From: an uncultured Pseudomonadota bacterium
GTDB lineage: Bacteria; Myxococcota_A; UBA796; GCA-2862545
Reading direction: 5' to 3'
NCBI GenBank assembly: GCA_913061235.1
Contig: CAJXTB010000002.1
Span: 310,001-374,000, forward strand
DNA: 64,000 bases
The translations under genes and the position numbers were made by a program. Position 1 is the stretch's first letter. The number at the start of each line of letters is the position of its first letter. The notes under the pieces were generated by a model, which saw only the letters and a list, made by a program, of their open reading frames with translations, did not search any database and was not told the DNA's origin. Of this stretch, positions 1 through 11,776 are shown in pieces.

Positions 1-41
1 GACAGCGGCAGCCTAGCCCGCAACGGGCAGGCATGACAGAT

Positions 42-1274
42 TCAGGTTTTGGAGGCGAGGCGCTCTAGGATTGCGTTCGCACGCTCCCGGAAGGGCGCAT
101 TCTTCTTGGACTTGTCCAGGTAGGCACCGGCAGCCAGACAGGCAGCCACCGTGTCCTCCTGGTCTTCCGCGACCTTGGCAAGGAAGTAGAACAGCGCGTG
201 CTGTGGGCGTCCCTTGGCTGTCAGGGCATCAAGACCCGAACGGGCTTGTTCGAGATCACCCGTGGCCCACGCCCACAATGCTCTGGCGCGGGGCACGGTG
301 GTGCCCTCCAGGCCTTCGGTGGGGTCCGGCATCTGCTCGGGTAGCTTCGGCAGGGACTCCGGGTCTTCCGTGAGCATGGCCAGGATTTCAGCCGGTGAGG
401 TCTCCCAGTAGGAGCGGCCTTCGGACTGAATCACCCGTCGCTTGTCGTCCGGCGAGCCGAGCGGTGGTGCGAAGACCAGTCGAGCCGCGTGTTTCCCCAG
501 CTTGCCGGGGGCCACCTTCAAGCGCTTGCCGTTGCGCGTTGCTTTGCTTGTGCGACCCATGGCGAGCCACGTTGGCGCGCTGGCGGCATCAGTTGTTGGC
601 AGTTCGAACACATCCAGATCGATGTCCCGGTACAGACCGGCCCATCCATCAATGGTCACACGCTGGTCCAATCTTTCGAGGGCCAGTTCGACGGCTTCGC
701 TGTGTTTGGGGGACAGGTGGCTGTAGTCGGGCAACATCTCTGTCAGCTCGGACCAGCCGATTTCACCCGTGATGTTGATCAGGTCCAACACAGCGTCGGG
801 CTGAATCTTCGGGTGCTTGAGCCACTCATCAACGCGCTCCGACAGGTCAGTGCGGTCGGCGGCTGAGTGTGACAAGGCCATGCGCCTAAGGGTAGCTGCT
901 GCGCCAGCCCGCACGCCGTTGCGCGGGTCGCGTAGAAAGCGCCCGATTCGGTCGAGCGCTTTGCCGTCCTTCACGGCCGACATCAGCATCAACAATCCCG
1001 CCGACAGGTCGGGGTTCGCTGAACTCACCCAAGCGAGGATCTGATGTTCGCGCTGGCGATCGATCCCACCGGCCAATCGTTCGCGGTGGACAATGTCCGA
1101 CGCTGCAGCCGCGGCATACAGGCGTACTGCCGCGCTTTTGCTCGTTGTGGCTTTGCCAACCAAGAGCTCCATGTCCGACCATGTGCCGCCGCGAGCGAGA
1201 TCGCGCGCACCTGCAGCTTGGTCCTTCACTTGCTTACTGGCTAGCGCCTCGTAAGGATCCGAGGTCTCGGGCAT
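42..1274 (-). CDS. HEAT/TPR-repeat protein, function unknown
   Basis: A 410-residue soluble protein with no signal peptide. The first half consists of alpha-helical pairs resembling HEAT repeats (for example around 'LRDPRNGVRAGAAATL'). The last 80 residues look TPR-like, with alternating small and aromatic residues. I chose the ATG at 1274 because a strong GGAGG lies 5 bases upstream; an in-frame extension beyond it has no ribosome site and a low-complexity translation. It is divergent from the lipoprotein gene at 1336, with about 60 bases between them. HEAT and TPR proteins usually act as protein-binding scaffolds, but no partner is visible here. No catalytic motif was seen. Confidence 0.75.
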   Translation of the reverse strand: MPETSDPYEALASKQVKDQAAGARDLARGGTWSDMELLVGKATTSKSAAVRLYAAAAASDIVHRERLAGGIDRQREHQILAWVSSANPDLSAGLLMLMSAVKDGKALDRIGRFLRDPRNGVRAGAAATLRRMALSHSAADRTDLSERVDEWLKHPKIQPDAVLDLINITGEIGWSELTEMLPDYSHLSPKHSEAVELALERLDQRVTIDGWAGLYRDIDLDVFELPTTDAASAPTWLAMGRTSKATRNGKRLKVAPGKLGKHAARLVFAPPLGSPDDKRRVIQSEGRSYWETSPAEILAMLTEDPESLPKLPEQMPDPTEGLEGTTVPRARALWAWATGDLEQARSGLDALTAKGRPQHALFYFLAKVAEDQEDTVAACLAAGAYLDKSKKNAPFRERANAILERLASKT

Positions 1275-1335
1275 CGCACCTCCACGCGGGCACGGTAACG
1301 TAGGCGGAGGCCGATTGACTCGGCAGGGAGATGAG

Positions 1336-2600
1336 ATGACACGTGCGATTTTGGTTGGGTTGTGCTTAATGAGCGGCTGCGGCAGCAATGAGATTGCCCA
1401 AGAGTTCGAGGCAGCGCGCATCCGCGCCACAACGGATCCGGGCCCAGCTCCGGAAGGATGGGCGCCGGATGGTGCACTTCATATGTCGCCCGCACTCGTG
1501 GATGACCTGATGAAAGTGGGCATAGAAACCTACGGAGCGATGGCTGGGCAAACCGAAGCCCGCGGTCCTCTCGGCGTGCGCGGTAGCGTGGACTACGACC
1601 TGTCGGTGCGTCGGCTGGACGTTTCTGGAACCACACGGTGCGAGCGATGCGTTGCGGTGACCACGCGTGTAGGCGGAGACGTCAACTACCAGTTCGGCCC
1701 CGTCCGCGGCACCACTCCGGTGACTGTGGATGTCGAGGTAGATGTACGGTTTGACGTCACACCCGGCTCAGATTCGAGCTTCGAAGTCTTCATGGTGACT
1801 CAGGAAGTGCGCGACGTTCAGGTCAGCGTGCGCAACCTCGGCGGCGGCATTCGCGGCGTCGTCGAAAAAGAGCTGTCTGCATTTGGGCAGGAGGCGTTGC
1901 TCTCGCGCATGCAACCCATCAGCATGGGAACTTTTGGCGGGGCAGACTTTCCGATCCGCGCGCTCGCTGTGGACGGAACGGAAGATGGCGGTGCGACGAT
2001 GCACTTCTTGACACGTTCACCAACACCGATGCCGGTTGGTCAGACCGTTCCGAAGCTGCGCGACGGCTGGCAGCTCGACGTCTCACAGAGCTCCCTGCTC
2101 GGTTTCGCTGCAAAGACGGCATTCGACCTCGGTGAACTGTCGCATGGCGTGGTCGTCGAGCCGACTGGACTTCGCATCACCACCGGGTCTTTTGAGATGG
2201 ACCTGCGCTTGTGGAAGCCCGGCGGAACAGGTTGGTGGCGCGACTACACGGTCAGTGGTGGGGTCGTCCTCGAAGGCGCTGAGATGCAGTTGTCCGCGCG
2301 ATCGGTTGAAGAGACGGGTCAGAGCCCAGGTGCGATTCTCGCTGACCCACTGGCTGCGGTTGGGGAGTCGTTCATCCTCAAGGCGATTCAAGATGGCGTC
2401 AATCAGTCGCTTCCCTTGGCACACACATCGGCCTCCAGCGGTTTTGTCGCGGATCTCGGTGTGCGGACGGTTGCGGCAGGTGGCGACATTCTGACCGTGC
2501 GTGGCAGTTTTGGGGTTCGCCGCGGTCTGCGAGATCTGAGCACCGATCCACAGCGCGTTGTCCCAGCTGGAACACGTGCTCCAACGGGAATGACGCGCCC

Positions 2601-2604
<4 letters not shown>
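1336..2604 (+). CDS. Predicted lipoprotein, unknown family
   Basis: A 422-residue protein starting with a very short lipoprotein signal, with lipobox 'LMSGC' and Cys at residue 15, so it is probably lipid-anchored in the envelope. The body is rich in beta strands, with alternating V/D/T stretches, and has a CxxC pair ('CERC') near residue 105. The start at 1336 is preferred over an upstream in-frame TTG because GGGAG sits 6 bases before it and the translation then begins with the signal peptide. Its stop overlaps the queA start by 4 bases (ATGA), so it is translationally coupled to queA although no role in tRNA modification is apparent. I do not recognise the family. Confidence 0.75.
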
Positions 2605-4734
<2,130 letters not shown>

Positions 4735-4839
4735 GAGAGGGGTGGCGACGTGTCAATGAGCGGTTAAGCCCCGCCGCCCTTCACCTAGCCGGGGTTGACC
4801 GCGGCCCAGCCGTGCTTTGTTCCCCCGTCCGAGGATGCC

Positions 4840-5172
4840 ATGCCACCGGTGACTACGACTGACCTACTCCTTACCCTAGACGCGCCTGCGGCTGGGGGTT
4901 CCACAATGATTCAGAACATCGTTCTGATGGTTGCGGCGTTAGGCATTGGCTACTTTTTCTTTGTCCGACCCGCTCAGCAAGAGGGCAAAGCGAAAGAAGC
5001 CCTCGCGTCGTCGCTGGTCGCTGGAGACAAGGTGGTCACCGCAAGTGGGATGCATGGCGTCATTGCGGAAGTGAAAGCGGAAACTGTCCTTGTGGCCGTT
5101 GGTGACAACAAGGTCCGAATTGAGTTTGAGAAGTCGTCCATCCTGAGTCGTAACGACTCAGCGACGGCGTAG
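4840..5172 (+). CDS. yajC: Sec translocase accessory subunit YajC
   Basis: A small inner-membrane subunit that associates with SecDF in the holotranslocon. The 110 residues contain one transmembrane segment ('MIQNIVLMVAALGIGYFFF') followed by the typical 'VRPAQQEGK' and 'GDKVVTASGMHGVIAEV' signatures. I selected the ATG at 4840 because GAGG lies 5 bases upstream; a longer in-frame start at 4795 has no ribosome site. The N-terminal 20 residues before the membrane segment are slightly longer than in E. coli. The next gene, secD, begins 9 bases after the stop, giving the classic yajC-secD-secF order. Confidence 0.93.
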   Translation: MPPVTTTDLLLTLDAPAAGGSTMIQNIVLMVAALGIGYFFFVRPAQQEGKAKEALASSLVAGDKVVTASGMHGVIAEVKAETVLVAVGDNKVRIEFEKSSILSRNDSATA

Positions 5173-5181
5173 GGAGCCCTC

Positions 5182-7551
5182 TTGGAAGGCGTCAACTGGT
5201 TTCGAATGAGCATTATCGGCCTGCTGTTTGCAGTGTCCGCGTACGTGCTGTTGCCCACTGTTTTACAGGTCGACCCCGACCGCGGAGAGGAGGTCGAGTC
5301 CGGCCCGATCGAAGTGGAGTACGCGGCCCCTGACCTCAACCTGGAGCTGATTGTCTCCGGGGATGCTGCGGCTGCAGCAGAGGTCATTGGGCGTCGTCTC
5401 GCGGAGTTGGATGTCCCGACGGACCGCGTTCGCGAGAGCGGCGGTCGTGTTCAGGTTGTCCTGACCCCGGGTAGCTCCCGCGCAGACGTTGAGAGCGCAC
5501 TGCAGTGGACCGGCAAGGTCGGCGTGCACCGCTTGGCAGATGTCGCGGCAGCCATGGGCTGGGGCGAACCTGTCGAAGTCGACGGCTCGCTGAGCCCGAC
5601 ACTCGCGGGTCCACTCGCCGCTGTTGGCGGAACGGTGGCCTCCCTTGAAGGCGCCAACATTCCCGGCACCGTGGTCAGCATCACGACTGTGGCTCCGGCG
5701 CTCGGTGAGGGCCAGTCCCTCCGTGCAGCGCTGGCCGCACCTCGCGACTCGGACGAGCCGTTGGTGTTGAGCATGGACGGTCTGGCATTTGGCTTCGGTC
5801 TAGGCCGCAGCGAAATCTCCATTCTGCCATTCAGCGACCAGGGCGAGCTTCCTGCCGTTCTTCGCAGCGGTGAGCTGCCAAGCAGCATCGAGTTTGTGGA
5901 GATTGAAGAGGTTGCCTCCCAGCAAGAGATGATCGACGACTTGGACGTCGCCGAGAACAACATCCCTGCTTGGTTGCTGGCCATCCTCCCCGACACCCGC
6001 ATGAACTTGGGTATCGACCTTCAGGGTGGTCTGGACCTCACACTTCAAGTGGAGCTGGACCAAGCGGTCCTGTCACAAGCGTCACGCGACTCGTCCTTCA
6101 TGGCCGACCGCGCAGCTGAAGATGGCATCACGCTCACTGAAGTCAGCGTTGACTCGGTCGACCCCATCATCAAGGTCCACACCGACGGCAGCCTGTCGGA
6201 CCTTCAGCGTTGGGTCGCCGCGAACATGCGCGACTACGCGTACTCCGAGACCAACGAAGGTGCTCACTCCTTCGAGATGACCACCACGCGCGTCCGTGAA
6301 GTACACGAACAGAGCGTTGACCAGGTGCTTGAGACGCTGCGCAAGCGCGTGGATGCAACCGGCGTCAAGGAACCGGCCATCGTCAAGAAGAGTGGCGGCC
6401 GCATCAGCGTCCAGCTGCCCGGTAAGGTCGACCTCGACTCTGCCATTGACGCCATCGGCACCACCGCCATCCTCGAGTTCAACCTCGTCGACCCCGACTA
6501 CGACCTGCGTGCCCTTCGCTTGGCCATCCTACAAGCGAAAGAGGCCCTTCCCGAAGACCAGTTCCAGCATGACCCCACGCTGAACACTTGGTTGTCTCGC
6601 AACGGCCACGTGCCGAACGGCCGCAAGGTCATGTTCAAGTACGACGCCAACGAAGACACCAACATCGTTGAGCGCGACTTTGGCGAGCCACTTCAGGTCA
6701 TGAGCGAAGTCATGCTGACGGGTGCGGACATCAATGATGCTCGCGTGTCCTTCGACCGCAACGGTACCCCGGTGGTCCAGTTGGACCTCAAGCCGCGTGG
6801 CGGACAAGTCTTCTGCACCGTGACCCGCGAAAATGTGGGTGAGCGCTTTGCCATCGCCTTGGACGGCGAGGTCAGCAGCGCACCTTCCATTAACGAGAGC
6901 ATCTGCGGCGGCTCCGCCCAGATCACCATGGGCAATGGCATGGACGCGATGGGAGAGGCCAACAACTTGGCCCTCGTTCTTCGCACCGGCTCGCTCGACG
7001 CACCGGTCAGCATCGGAGAAATCCGAAATGTTGGCTCGCTTCTGGGGCAGGACGCCATCCGCTCGGGCTCGATTGCCACCGTCATTGGTAGCGTCGTCGT
7101 CCTGTTGTTCATGGTTCTCTGGTACCGCAAGGCAGGCATCTTGGCGGACATCGCCTTGGTGCTCAACGTCCTGCTGGTCCTCGCTACTCTGGCCATGTTC
7201 GGCGCCACATTGACCCTTCCGGGCATTGCTGGAATCGCACTGACCATCGGTATGGCCGTGGACGCCAACATCATCATCTACGAGCGCATTCGTGAAGAAC
7301 TGGCTCTCGGCCAGCTCGCTCGAAAGGCGGTAGACGCTGGATTCGACAAGGGCCTTGTCGCCGTCGTCGACGCCAACATCACCACCGCTATCGCCGGTAT
7401 CGTCTTGTACAGCTACGGAACGGGGCCCATCAAGGGCTTCGCCGTCACTCTGCTCATTGGCATTGGCACCACCCTCATCACGGCGCTGTTCGTGACCCGT
7501 ACGTTCATGGAGCTCGCCTCGCGCAGCTCCACAGCACGGCTTCGGCTCTAA
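5182..7551 (+). CDS. secD: Protein translocase subunit SecD with extra P1-like domain
   Basis: An inner-membrane subunit that uses the proton gradient to pull exported proteins out of SecYEG on the periplasmic side. At 789 residues it is well above the common 500-620. Segment 1 is a membrane helix (about 9-27). The family signature 'LGIDLQGGLDL' appears only at about 276; in typical SecD it follows TM1 directly. Residues 66-245 between them look like a second copy of the P1 base and head (compare 66-118 with 382-434, and 152-245 with 510-620). The C-terminal membrane block carries the conserved 'GMAVDANIIIYERIREE'. The TTG start at 5182 has AGGGAG upstream; an internal ATG at 5206 would cut into TM1. 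Confidence 0.95.
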   Translation: MEGVNWFRMSIIGLLFAVSAYVLLPTVLQVDPDRGEEVESGPIEVEYAAPDLNLELIVSGDAAAAAEVIGRRLAELDVPTDRVRESGGRVQVVLTPGSSRADVESALQWTGKVGVHRLADVAAAMGWGEPVEVDGSLSPTLAGPLAAVGGTVASLEGANIPGTVVSITTVAPALGEGQSLRAALAAPRDSDEPLVLSMDGLAFGFGLGRSEISILPFSDQGELPAVLRSGELPSSIEFVEIEEVASQQEMIDDLDVAENNIPAWLLAILPDTRMNLGIDLQGGLDLTLQVELDQAVLSQASRDSSFMADRAAEDGITLTEVSVDSVDPIIKVHTDGSLSDLQRWVAANMRDYAYSETNEGAHSFEMTTTRVREVHEQSVDQVLETLRKRVDATGVKEPAIVKKSGGRISVQLPGKVDLDSAIDAIGTTAILEFNLVDPDYDLRALRLAILQAKEALPEDQFQHDPTLNTWLSRNGHVPNGRKVMFKYDANEDTNIVERDFGEPLQVMSEVMLTGADINDARVSFDRNGTPVVQLDLKPRGGQVFCTVTRENVGERFAIALDGEVSSAPSINESICGGSAQITMGNGMDAMGEANNLALVLRTGSLDAPVSIGEIRNVGSLLGQDAIRSGSIATVIGSVVVLLFMVLWYRKAGILADIALVLNVLLVLATLAMFGATLTLPGIAGIALTIGMAVDANIIIYERIREELALGQLARKAVDAGFDKGLVAVVDANITTAIAGIVLYSYGTGPIKGFAVTLLIGIGTTLITALFVTRTFMELASRSSTARLRL

Positions 7552-7563
7552 GGGACACGCATC

Positions 7564-8832
7564 ATGATTACGCGCATAAAAGACACCCTAGACAACTCGA
7601 ACATCAACTTTGTTGGTCTTCGGCACATCGCCGCCGTCCTGTCTGTCCTGATGGTTCTCGGCTCGTGGGGCTTGTTCTTCGCAGTCGGACCCAACTGGGG
7701 CATCGACTTTACGGGCGGCACCGAGCTGAAGCTAGGATTTGAGGACGATGTCACCATCTCCGATGTCCGCTCTGCCATCGCGTCCATCGGCCTGTCCGAC
7801 GACGCTGTTCAGCAGATCAGTGGTGGTCAGCTCAACGAGTTCGACATTCGCATTCAGAACGCCTCGTTCGGTGCGGACAAGATTCAGAGCGACATCGAGA
7901 GCCGCCTGGTCACCACCTTCGGTGAAGACTGGATTCAGGGCGAGCCTCGCTTTGACGCTCAAGTTGGCGCCCGTCTATCGGTCATCTACAACGGTGACCC
8001 TGTCACGCCACAGCAGGTCGCAGACGCCCTGACCGATCTGGACGGCGTTCAGGTCGAACCTGGGCGTGAGTTCAACGAAATCGTTGTGAAGATGCCAGGC
8101 TTGCCGCAGGTCATTCAGGCGACGATTGCTGAAGCCATGGGCGACCGCACCTTCGAAGTGCTGTCCATCGATGCTGTTGGGCCTAAGGTCGGTGGTGACT
8201 TGCGTACGCAAGGCATGCTGGCCATCTTGGCTACGCTGGCTCTCGTGCTCTTGTACGTCGGCTTCCGCTTCGACATCGCCTTCGCACCGGGTGCCATCCT
8301 CGCGCTGGTTCACGATGTGTCCATCACGATTGGCATCTTCGTCATCTTGCAGCGTGAAATCAACCTTCCGATGATTGGTGCCTTGCTGACCATCGTTGGC
8401 TACTCGCTCAACGATACCATCGTCATCTACGACCGTATTCGCGAGAACATGGACCGGTACGCCCGTACCGAGCTTCCTGAGCTCATCAATACGTCGATCA
8501 ATGAAACGTTGTCCCGTACGTTGGCCACCTCGGTGACCACGGGCTTGGCCATCATCGCGTTCATCTTCATGGGTGGCCCTGTCATCCAGAACTTCGCGTT
8601 GGCCATGCTCATCGGCATCATCTTCGGTACCTACTCGACCGTGTACGTTGCCAGCCCGACCATCTTGGCCATGCAGGACATTCGTCCATGGCTCAACAAG
8701 CTGGTCGCTGGAAACGCCGCAGTGGCTGCAGCGGAAGCTGCAGAGGCTGACGAAGACGAATCTGAACTGACGGAGAGCGAAAAGCGTCGCCGCGCACGCG
8801 CCGCTTTGGTCCGCGAGGGCGACGCCTCCTAA
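7564..8832 (+). CDS. secF: Protein translocase subunit SecF
   Basis: Partner of SecD in the proton-driven translocation motor. The 422 residues are longer than E. coli SecF (323). Visible are TM1 near residues 22-40, the signature 'GIDFTGGTELKL', a periplasmic P4 domain, and membrane helices containing 'YSLNDTIVIYDRIREN', the usual SecF motif with the functional Asp. The extra length is mainly a charged, Ala/Glu-rich cytoplasmic tail after about residue 385 that ends in basic residues. The start is 12 bases after the secD stop, with GGGA upstream. The order yajC-secD-secF is the conserved one. Confidence 0.96.
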   Translation: MITRIKDTLDNSNINFVGLRHIAAVLSVLMVLGSWGLFFAVGPNWGIDFTGGTELKLGFEDDVTISDVRSAIASIGLSDDAVQQISGGQLNEFDIRIQNASFGADKIQSDIESRLVTTFGEDWIQGEPRFDAQVGARLSVIYNGDPVTPQQVADALTDLDGVQVEPGREFNEIVVKMPGLPQVIQATIAEAMGDRTFEVLSIDAVGPKVGGDLRTQGMLAILATLALVLLYVGFRFDIAFAPGAILALVHDVSITIGIFVILQREINLPMIGALLTIVGYSLNDTIVIYDRIRENMDRYARTELPELINTSINETLSRTLATSVTTGLAIIAFIFMGGPVIQNFALAMLIGIIFGTYSTVYVASPTILAMQDIRPWLNKLVAGNAAVAAAEAAEADEDESELTESEKRRRARAALVREGDAS

Positions 8833-8854
8833 GCAGGGCGTAGGAATCGTGTTG

Positions 8855-8878
8855 GCGAGGTCCGGGTTGTGACCTCGT
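8855..8878 (+). terminator. Hairpin after secF, possible terminator
   Basis: A GCGAGGTC / GACCTCGT inverted repeat of 8 pairs (one G-U) with an 8-base loop lies just after the secF stop. The following sequence has no strong U-run, so intrinsic termination would be weak. Confidence 0.35.
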
Positions 8879-8897
8879 CTCACTACAGGGAGGGAAT

Positions 8898-9518
8898 GTG
8901 CTGACACTTCTGTCCACGATTGCACTAGCTGGAACCGTGTTTGTTAATGGCGTAGACGTCGGAGACATGCGCGGGCAAACCTTCGAAGATTGCACGGTTG
9001 TGTTTGATTCGTTGGGAGATTTGCACATCTCCGCTCCCGGGTACGACATCCAGGTTCAGTCGATTCCCGGCGTCAGTACACCGCCCGCGCCAGTCTACCC
9101 ACCGCCTGTGGCGACTACAGCCGCACCCGTTGTGTCCAATCCACCGCCCGCGCCTCAACCGCCCCATGTTCCTTCGGGTCACGGTGTTGCTGAAGGTCAG
9201 TGGTGGTTGGTGTCCGATGACAGCGGCAGTCAGGGACACACCGTTGATGTATTCGTCAATGGCGCTCTCGCGAGAACGGTGACCTCCGGTCAGGCTCAAG
9301 TGATCTTGGACCTGGGGCCCTTTTTAGCGCCTGGAGCCAACCGCGTGCACCTGCAGGCGCAGTCGACTGCTCCTGCTGGCGGTCCGCTGTATGTGTACTT
9401 GGGACGCGGCAGCAACGCCTCCGGAACGGTCATGATGGACAGTCCAGACATTCAGTTTGGTCTGGGCCCAAGCCGTAACGGTGAGACCTCCCGGGACTAC
9501 ACCCTTGAGGTCCCCTGA
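8898..9518 (+). CDS. Secreted protein with PEGA-like N-terminus and Pro-rich linker
   Basis: A 206-residue protein starting at GTG with AGGGAGGG upstream. The N-terminus is a short hydrophobic signal ('MLTLLSTIALAG') leading directly into 'TVFVNGVDVGDMRGQTF', which resembles the start of PEGA-type beta domains. A proline-rich linker (about residues 60-95) separates this from a second beta-rich domain containing a similar 'VDVFVNGAL' strand. The protein probably sits in the periplasm or outside the cell. It follows secF by 65 bases with a hairpin between, so it may be a separate unit. I do not recognise a named family and assign no function. Confidence 0.7.
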   Translation: MLTLLSTIALAGTVFVNGVDVGDMRGQTFEDCTVVFDSLGDLHISAPGYDIQVQSIPGVSTPPAPVYPPPVATTAAPVVSNPPPAPQPPHVPSGHGVAEGQWWLVSDDSGSQGHTVDVFVNGALARTVTSGQAQVILDLGPFLAPGANRVHLQAQSTAPAGGPLYVYLGRGSNASGTVMMDSPDIQFGLGPSRNGETSRDYTLEVP

Positions 9519-9641
9519 CGCGCGTCGTGCAGATGCGCTACTCTACGTGCCCGTGGTGACTCCCCGTCGTTCCGAGTCCTGGCTCGCACGGACCTTCCTC
9601 GTCTTCCCCTCAAATTGCCAAGCACCCACCCTGGGAGTTGC

Positions 9642-11012
9642 ATGAGCGCCGACCCGACCGCGAGTTCGACCGAATCCAAGACGTACGTCCTGGATACCAA
9701 TGTACTTTTGTACGACCCGAACGCTATCTTCGTGTTCGACGAGCATGATGTGTACATTCCCATCATTGTTGTTGAGGAGCTGGACCGCTTCAAGAAAGAC
9801 CTCAACGAGACGGGACGCAACGCACGAACCGTCTCTCGGTTGCTCGATGAATTGCGCTCAAAAGGGTCGCTGCAGACCGGTGTAGATCTGCCCGGTGGTG
9901 GCTGCGTCCGTGTGGACTTTACCCACCAGGAAGACCACGCACCGGTGATTGATTGGGGGCCGCAGAACGCAGACAATCGTATTCTGCAGACCGTCCTTCA
10001 CCTTCACAGGACCGGGAAGCGGGTCGCGCTCATCACGCGTGACACCAATATGCGACTCAAGTGCGACGCCTTGGGCGTTCCAGCTGAGGACTATGAGCAC
10101 TCACGCATCGACATTGATGAGCAGTACACCGGGGTCATCACCCGTGAGGTGCCCGCTGAGCTGATTGACGAGTGCTACCAGAACGGTGGGCTGCCGCTCG
10201 ATGAGCGCATTCCCTACACCCATGCCCAACAGTTCGTCATCTTGGTGGCCGAGGGTGAACCCGGCAAGTCCGTGATGATTCGTGCGGATGCGCGCAAGAA
10301 CAAGGCGCGCATTGTTGGCCGTCACAAAGAAGGCGTCTGGGGAATCTTCGCGCGAAACAAGGAGCAGCTGTTCGCCCTGGATCTGCTCTTGGATGACAAC
10401 ATCAAGCTGGTGACCCTCAACGGCGTGGCCGGTACCGGCAAGACCCTGTTGGCGCTGGCCTGCGGCCTCAAGCAAGCCGCGGATGACCGCACGTTCCGTA
10501 AGCTGCTGGTCAGTCGGCCAATCTTCCCGATGGGACGAGACATTGGCTTTTTGCCGGGAGACATCGAACAGAAGCTCAATCCGTGGATGAAGCCGATTTT
10601 CGACAACCTTGAGCTGTTGTTCAACACGGCTCACGACACCACGGCCAACAACCGCCCGCGCAACGGAGCTGGAGAGCCGCGCTACCAGGGCCTGCTGGAC
10701 CAGGGCATGCTTGAAGTGGAGCCGTTGACGTACATTCGCGGCCGAAGCATCCCGAATCAGTTCCTGATTGTGGACGAGGCCCAGAACCTCACCCCACACG
10801 AAGTCAAGACCGTCTTGACTCGCGCGGGTGAGGGAACAAAGGTCATTCTCACAGGCGACCCCTACCAGATCGACAATCCTTATGTCGATGCCCTATCCAA
10901 CGGATTGACCTACATTGTTGAGCGGTTCAAGGACTCCGACATTGCCGGTCATGTCACCCTACTCAAGGGAGAGCGTAGTGAGCTTGCTGAGCTTGCTGCG
11001 CAGCTGCTCTAA
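9642..11012 (+). CDS. phoH2: PIN-PhoH ATPase/ribonuclease
   Basis: A two-domain cytoplasmic protein of 456 residues. The N-terminal PIN nuclease domain (about 12-150) opens with 'YVLDTNVLLYDPN', containing the first metal-binding Asp, followed by further acidic positions ('VVEELDRFK', 'DNRILQ', 'LITRDTNMRLK'). The C-terminal PhoH ATPase domain (about 230-456) has a Walker A 'GVAGTGKTLLALA' and Walker B-like 'FLIVDEAQNLTP'. Characterised PhoH2 proteins of this architecture are RNA helicase/ribonucleases, so that role is inferred. The ATG at 9642 is preferred (GGGAG 6 bases upstream) over an in-frame TTG at 9615. It is followed two bases later by an rRNA methyltransferase gene, so both may act on RNA. 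Confidence 0.93.
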   Translation: MSADPTASSTESKTYVLDTNVLLYDPNAIFVFDEHDVYIPIIVVEELDRFKKDLNETGRNARTVSRLLDELRSKGSLQTGVDLPGGGCVRVDFTHQEDHAPVIDWGPQNADNRILQTVLHLHRTGKRVALITRDTNMRLKCDALGVPAEDYEHSRIDIDEQYTGVITREVPAELIDECYQNGGLPLDERIPYTHAQQFVILVAEGEPGKSVMIRADARKNKARIVGRHKEGVWGIFARNKEQLFALDLLLDDNIKLVTLNGVAGTGKTLLALACGLKQAADDRTFRKLLVSRPIFPMGRDIGFLPGDIEQKLNPWMKPIFDNLELLFNTAHDTTANNRPRNGAGEPRYQGLLDQGMLEVEPLTYIRGRSIPNQFLIVDEAQNLTPHEVKTVLTRAGEGTKVILTGDPYQIDNPYVDALSNGLTYIVERFKDSDIAGHVTLLKGERSELAELAAQLL

Positions 11013-11014
11013 CT

Positions 11015-11764
11015 ATGGCAAACGACCAACTCGAAGGGCGGAACCCCGTCATTGAAGCACTGTCGCGCAAGCGTCGGGCTGTGAAACGCATCTGGATGGA
11101 CCGGGGAGCGAAGGAAGACGACCGTATTCGCAAGCTGCTGAAGCTCGCGGAAGCGGAGGGCGTGCCTCTGGCCAAAGTCAGCCGGCACAAGCTCGATGAG
11201 ATGGCCGAAGGGCGTGTCCATCAGGGGGTCATCGCGCACGCTGAACCGCTGCCGACTCCCACCTCGGCAGAGATGGTGAGCGACGCCTTTGATGCCGAAG
11301 GGCATCCGTTCTTCATTCTCGCGGACCAGATTCAGTACGAGCACAATCTTGGGGCTATCTTGCGTTCGGCGCTGGGCTTTGGCGTGAGCGGGTTGATTCT
11401 CCCTACCCGTCGTGGCGCGAGTCTGACCCCCGTAGTTCAGCGTGTGGCCATGGGGGCTTCAGAGGCCGTGCCTGTCTGCAATGAAGGTCTATTCTCGGCC
11501 ATCAAGCACATGAAGAAGGCGGGAATCCCTGTTGTGGGAGCCGACATGAACGGCACGCCGCTGACCGAAGCTCGGTTGTCCGGCCCGCTTGCACTGGTGA
11601 TGGGCGGCGAAGGCCGCGGACTGTCCCCAACGTTGCGAAAGCACTGCGACCAGATCGTGAGTATTCCACTCGCAGGACAGCTTGAGAGCTTGAACGTGTC
11701 TGTCGCGGCTGCGTTGCTGATGTACGAGAAGCGTCGTCAAGACGGCTGGTTTGACGGCGAGTAA
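11015..11764 (+). CDS. rlmB: SpoU-family RNA 2'-O-methyltransferase (RlmB-like)
   Basis: A 249-residue member of the SPOUT/TrmH class. It has an N-terminal substrate-binding domain beginning 'LEGRNPVIEAL' and a C-terminal knotted methyltransferase domain with the three family motifs: 'HNLGAILRSALGFGV', 'LALVMGGEGRGLS' and 'VSIPLAGQLESLNVSVAAAL'. This pattern fits 23S rRNA Gm2251 methyltransferase RlmB, though closely related TrmH-type tRNA enzymes cannot be excluded. It starts two bases after the PIN-PhoH stop. The next gene, 12 bases away, is on the opposite strand. Confidence 0.9.
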   Translation: MANDQLEGRNPVIEALSRKRRAVKRIWMDRGAKEDDRIRKLLKLAEAEGVPLAKVSRHKLDEMAEGRVHQGVIAHAEPLPTPTSAEMVSDAFDAEGHPFFILADQIQYEHNLGAILRSALGFGVSGLILPTRRGASLTPVVQRVAMGASEAVPVCNEGLFSAIKHMKKAGIPVVGADMNGTPLTEARLSGPLALVMGGEGRGLSPTLRKHCDQIVSIPLAGQLESLNVSVAAALLMYEKRRQDGWFDGE

Positions 11765-11776
11765 GACGCGTCGGCT

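Noticed and set aside
1-41. Left edge of the window
   Set aside because: Only 41 bases before the first stop codon; nothing can be supported there.
7975-8925. Minus-strand open frame over secF
   Set aside because: Shadow of a highly conserved gene; composition is His/Arg/Asp-rich as expected for antisense of this GC-rich coding sequence.
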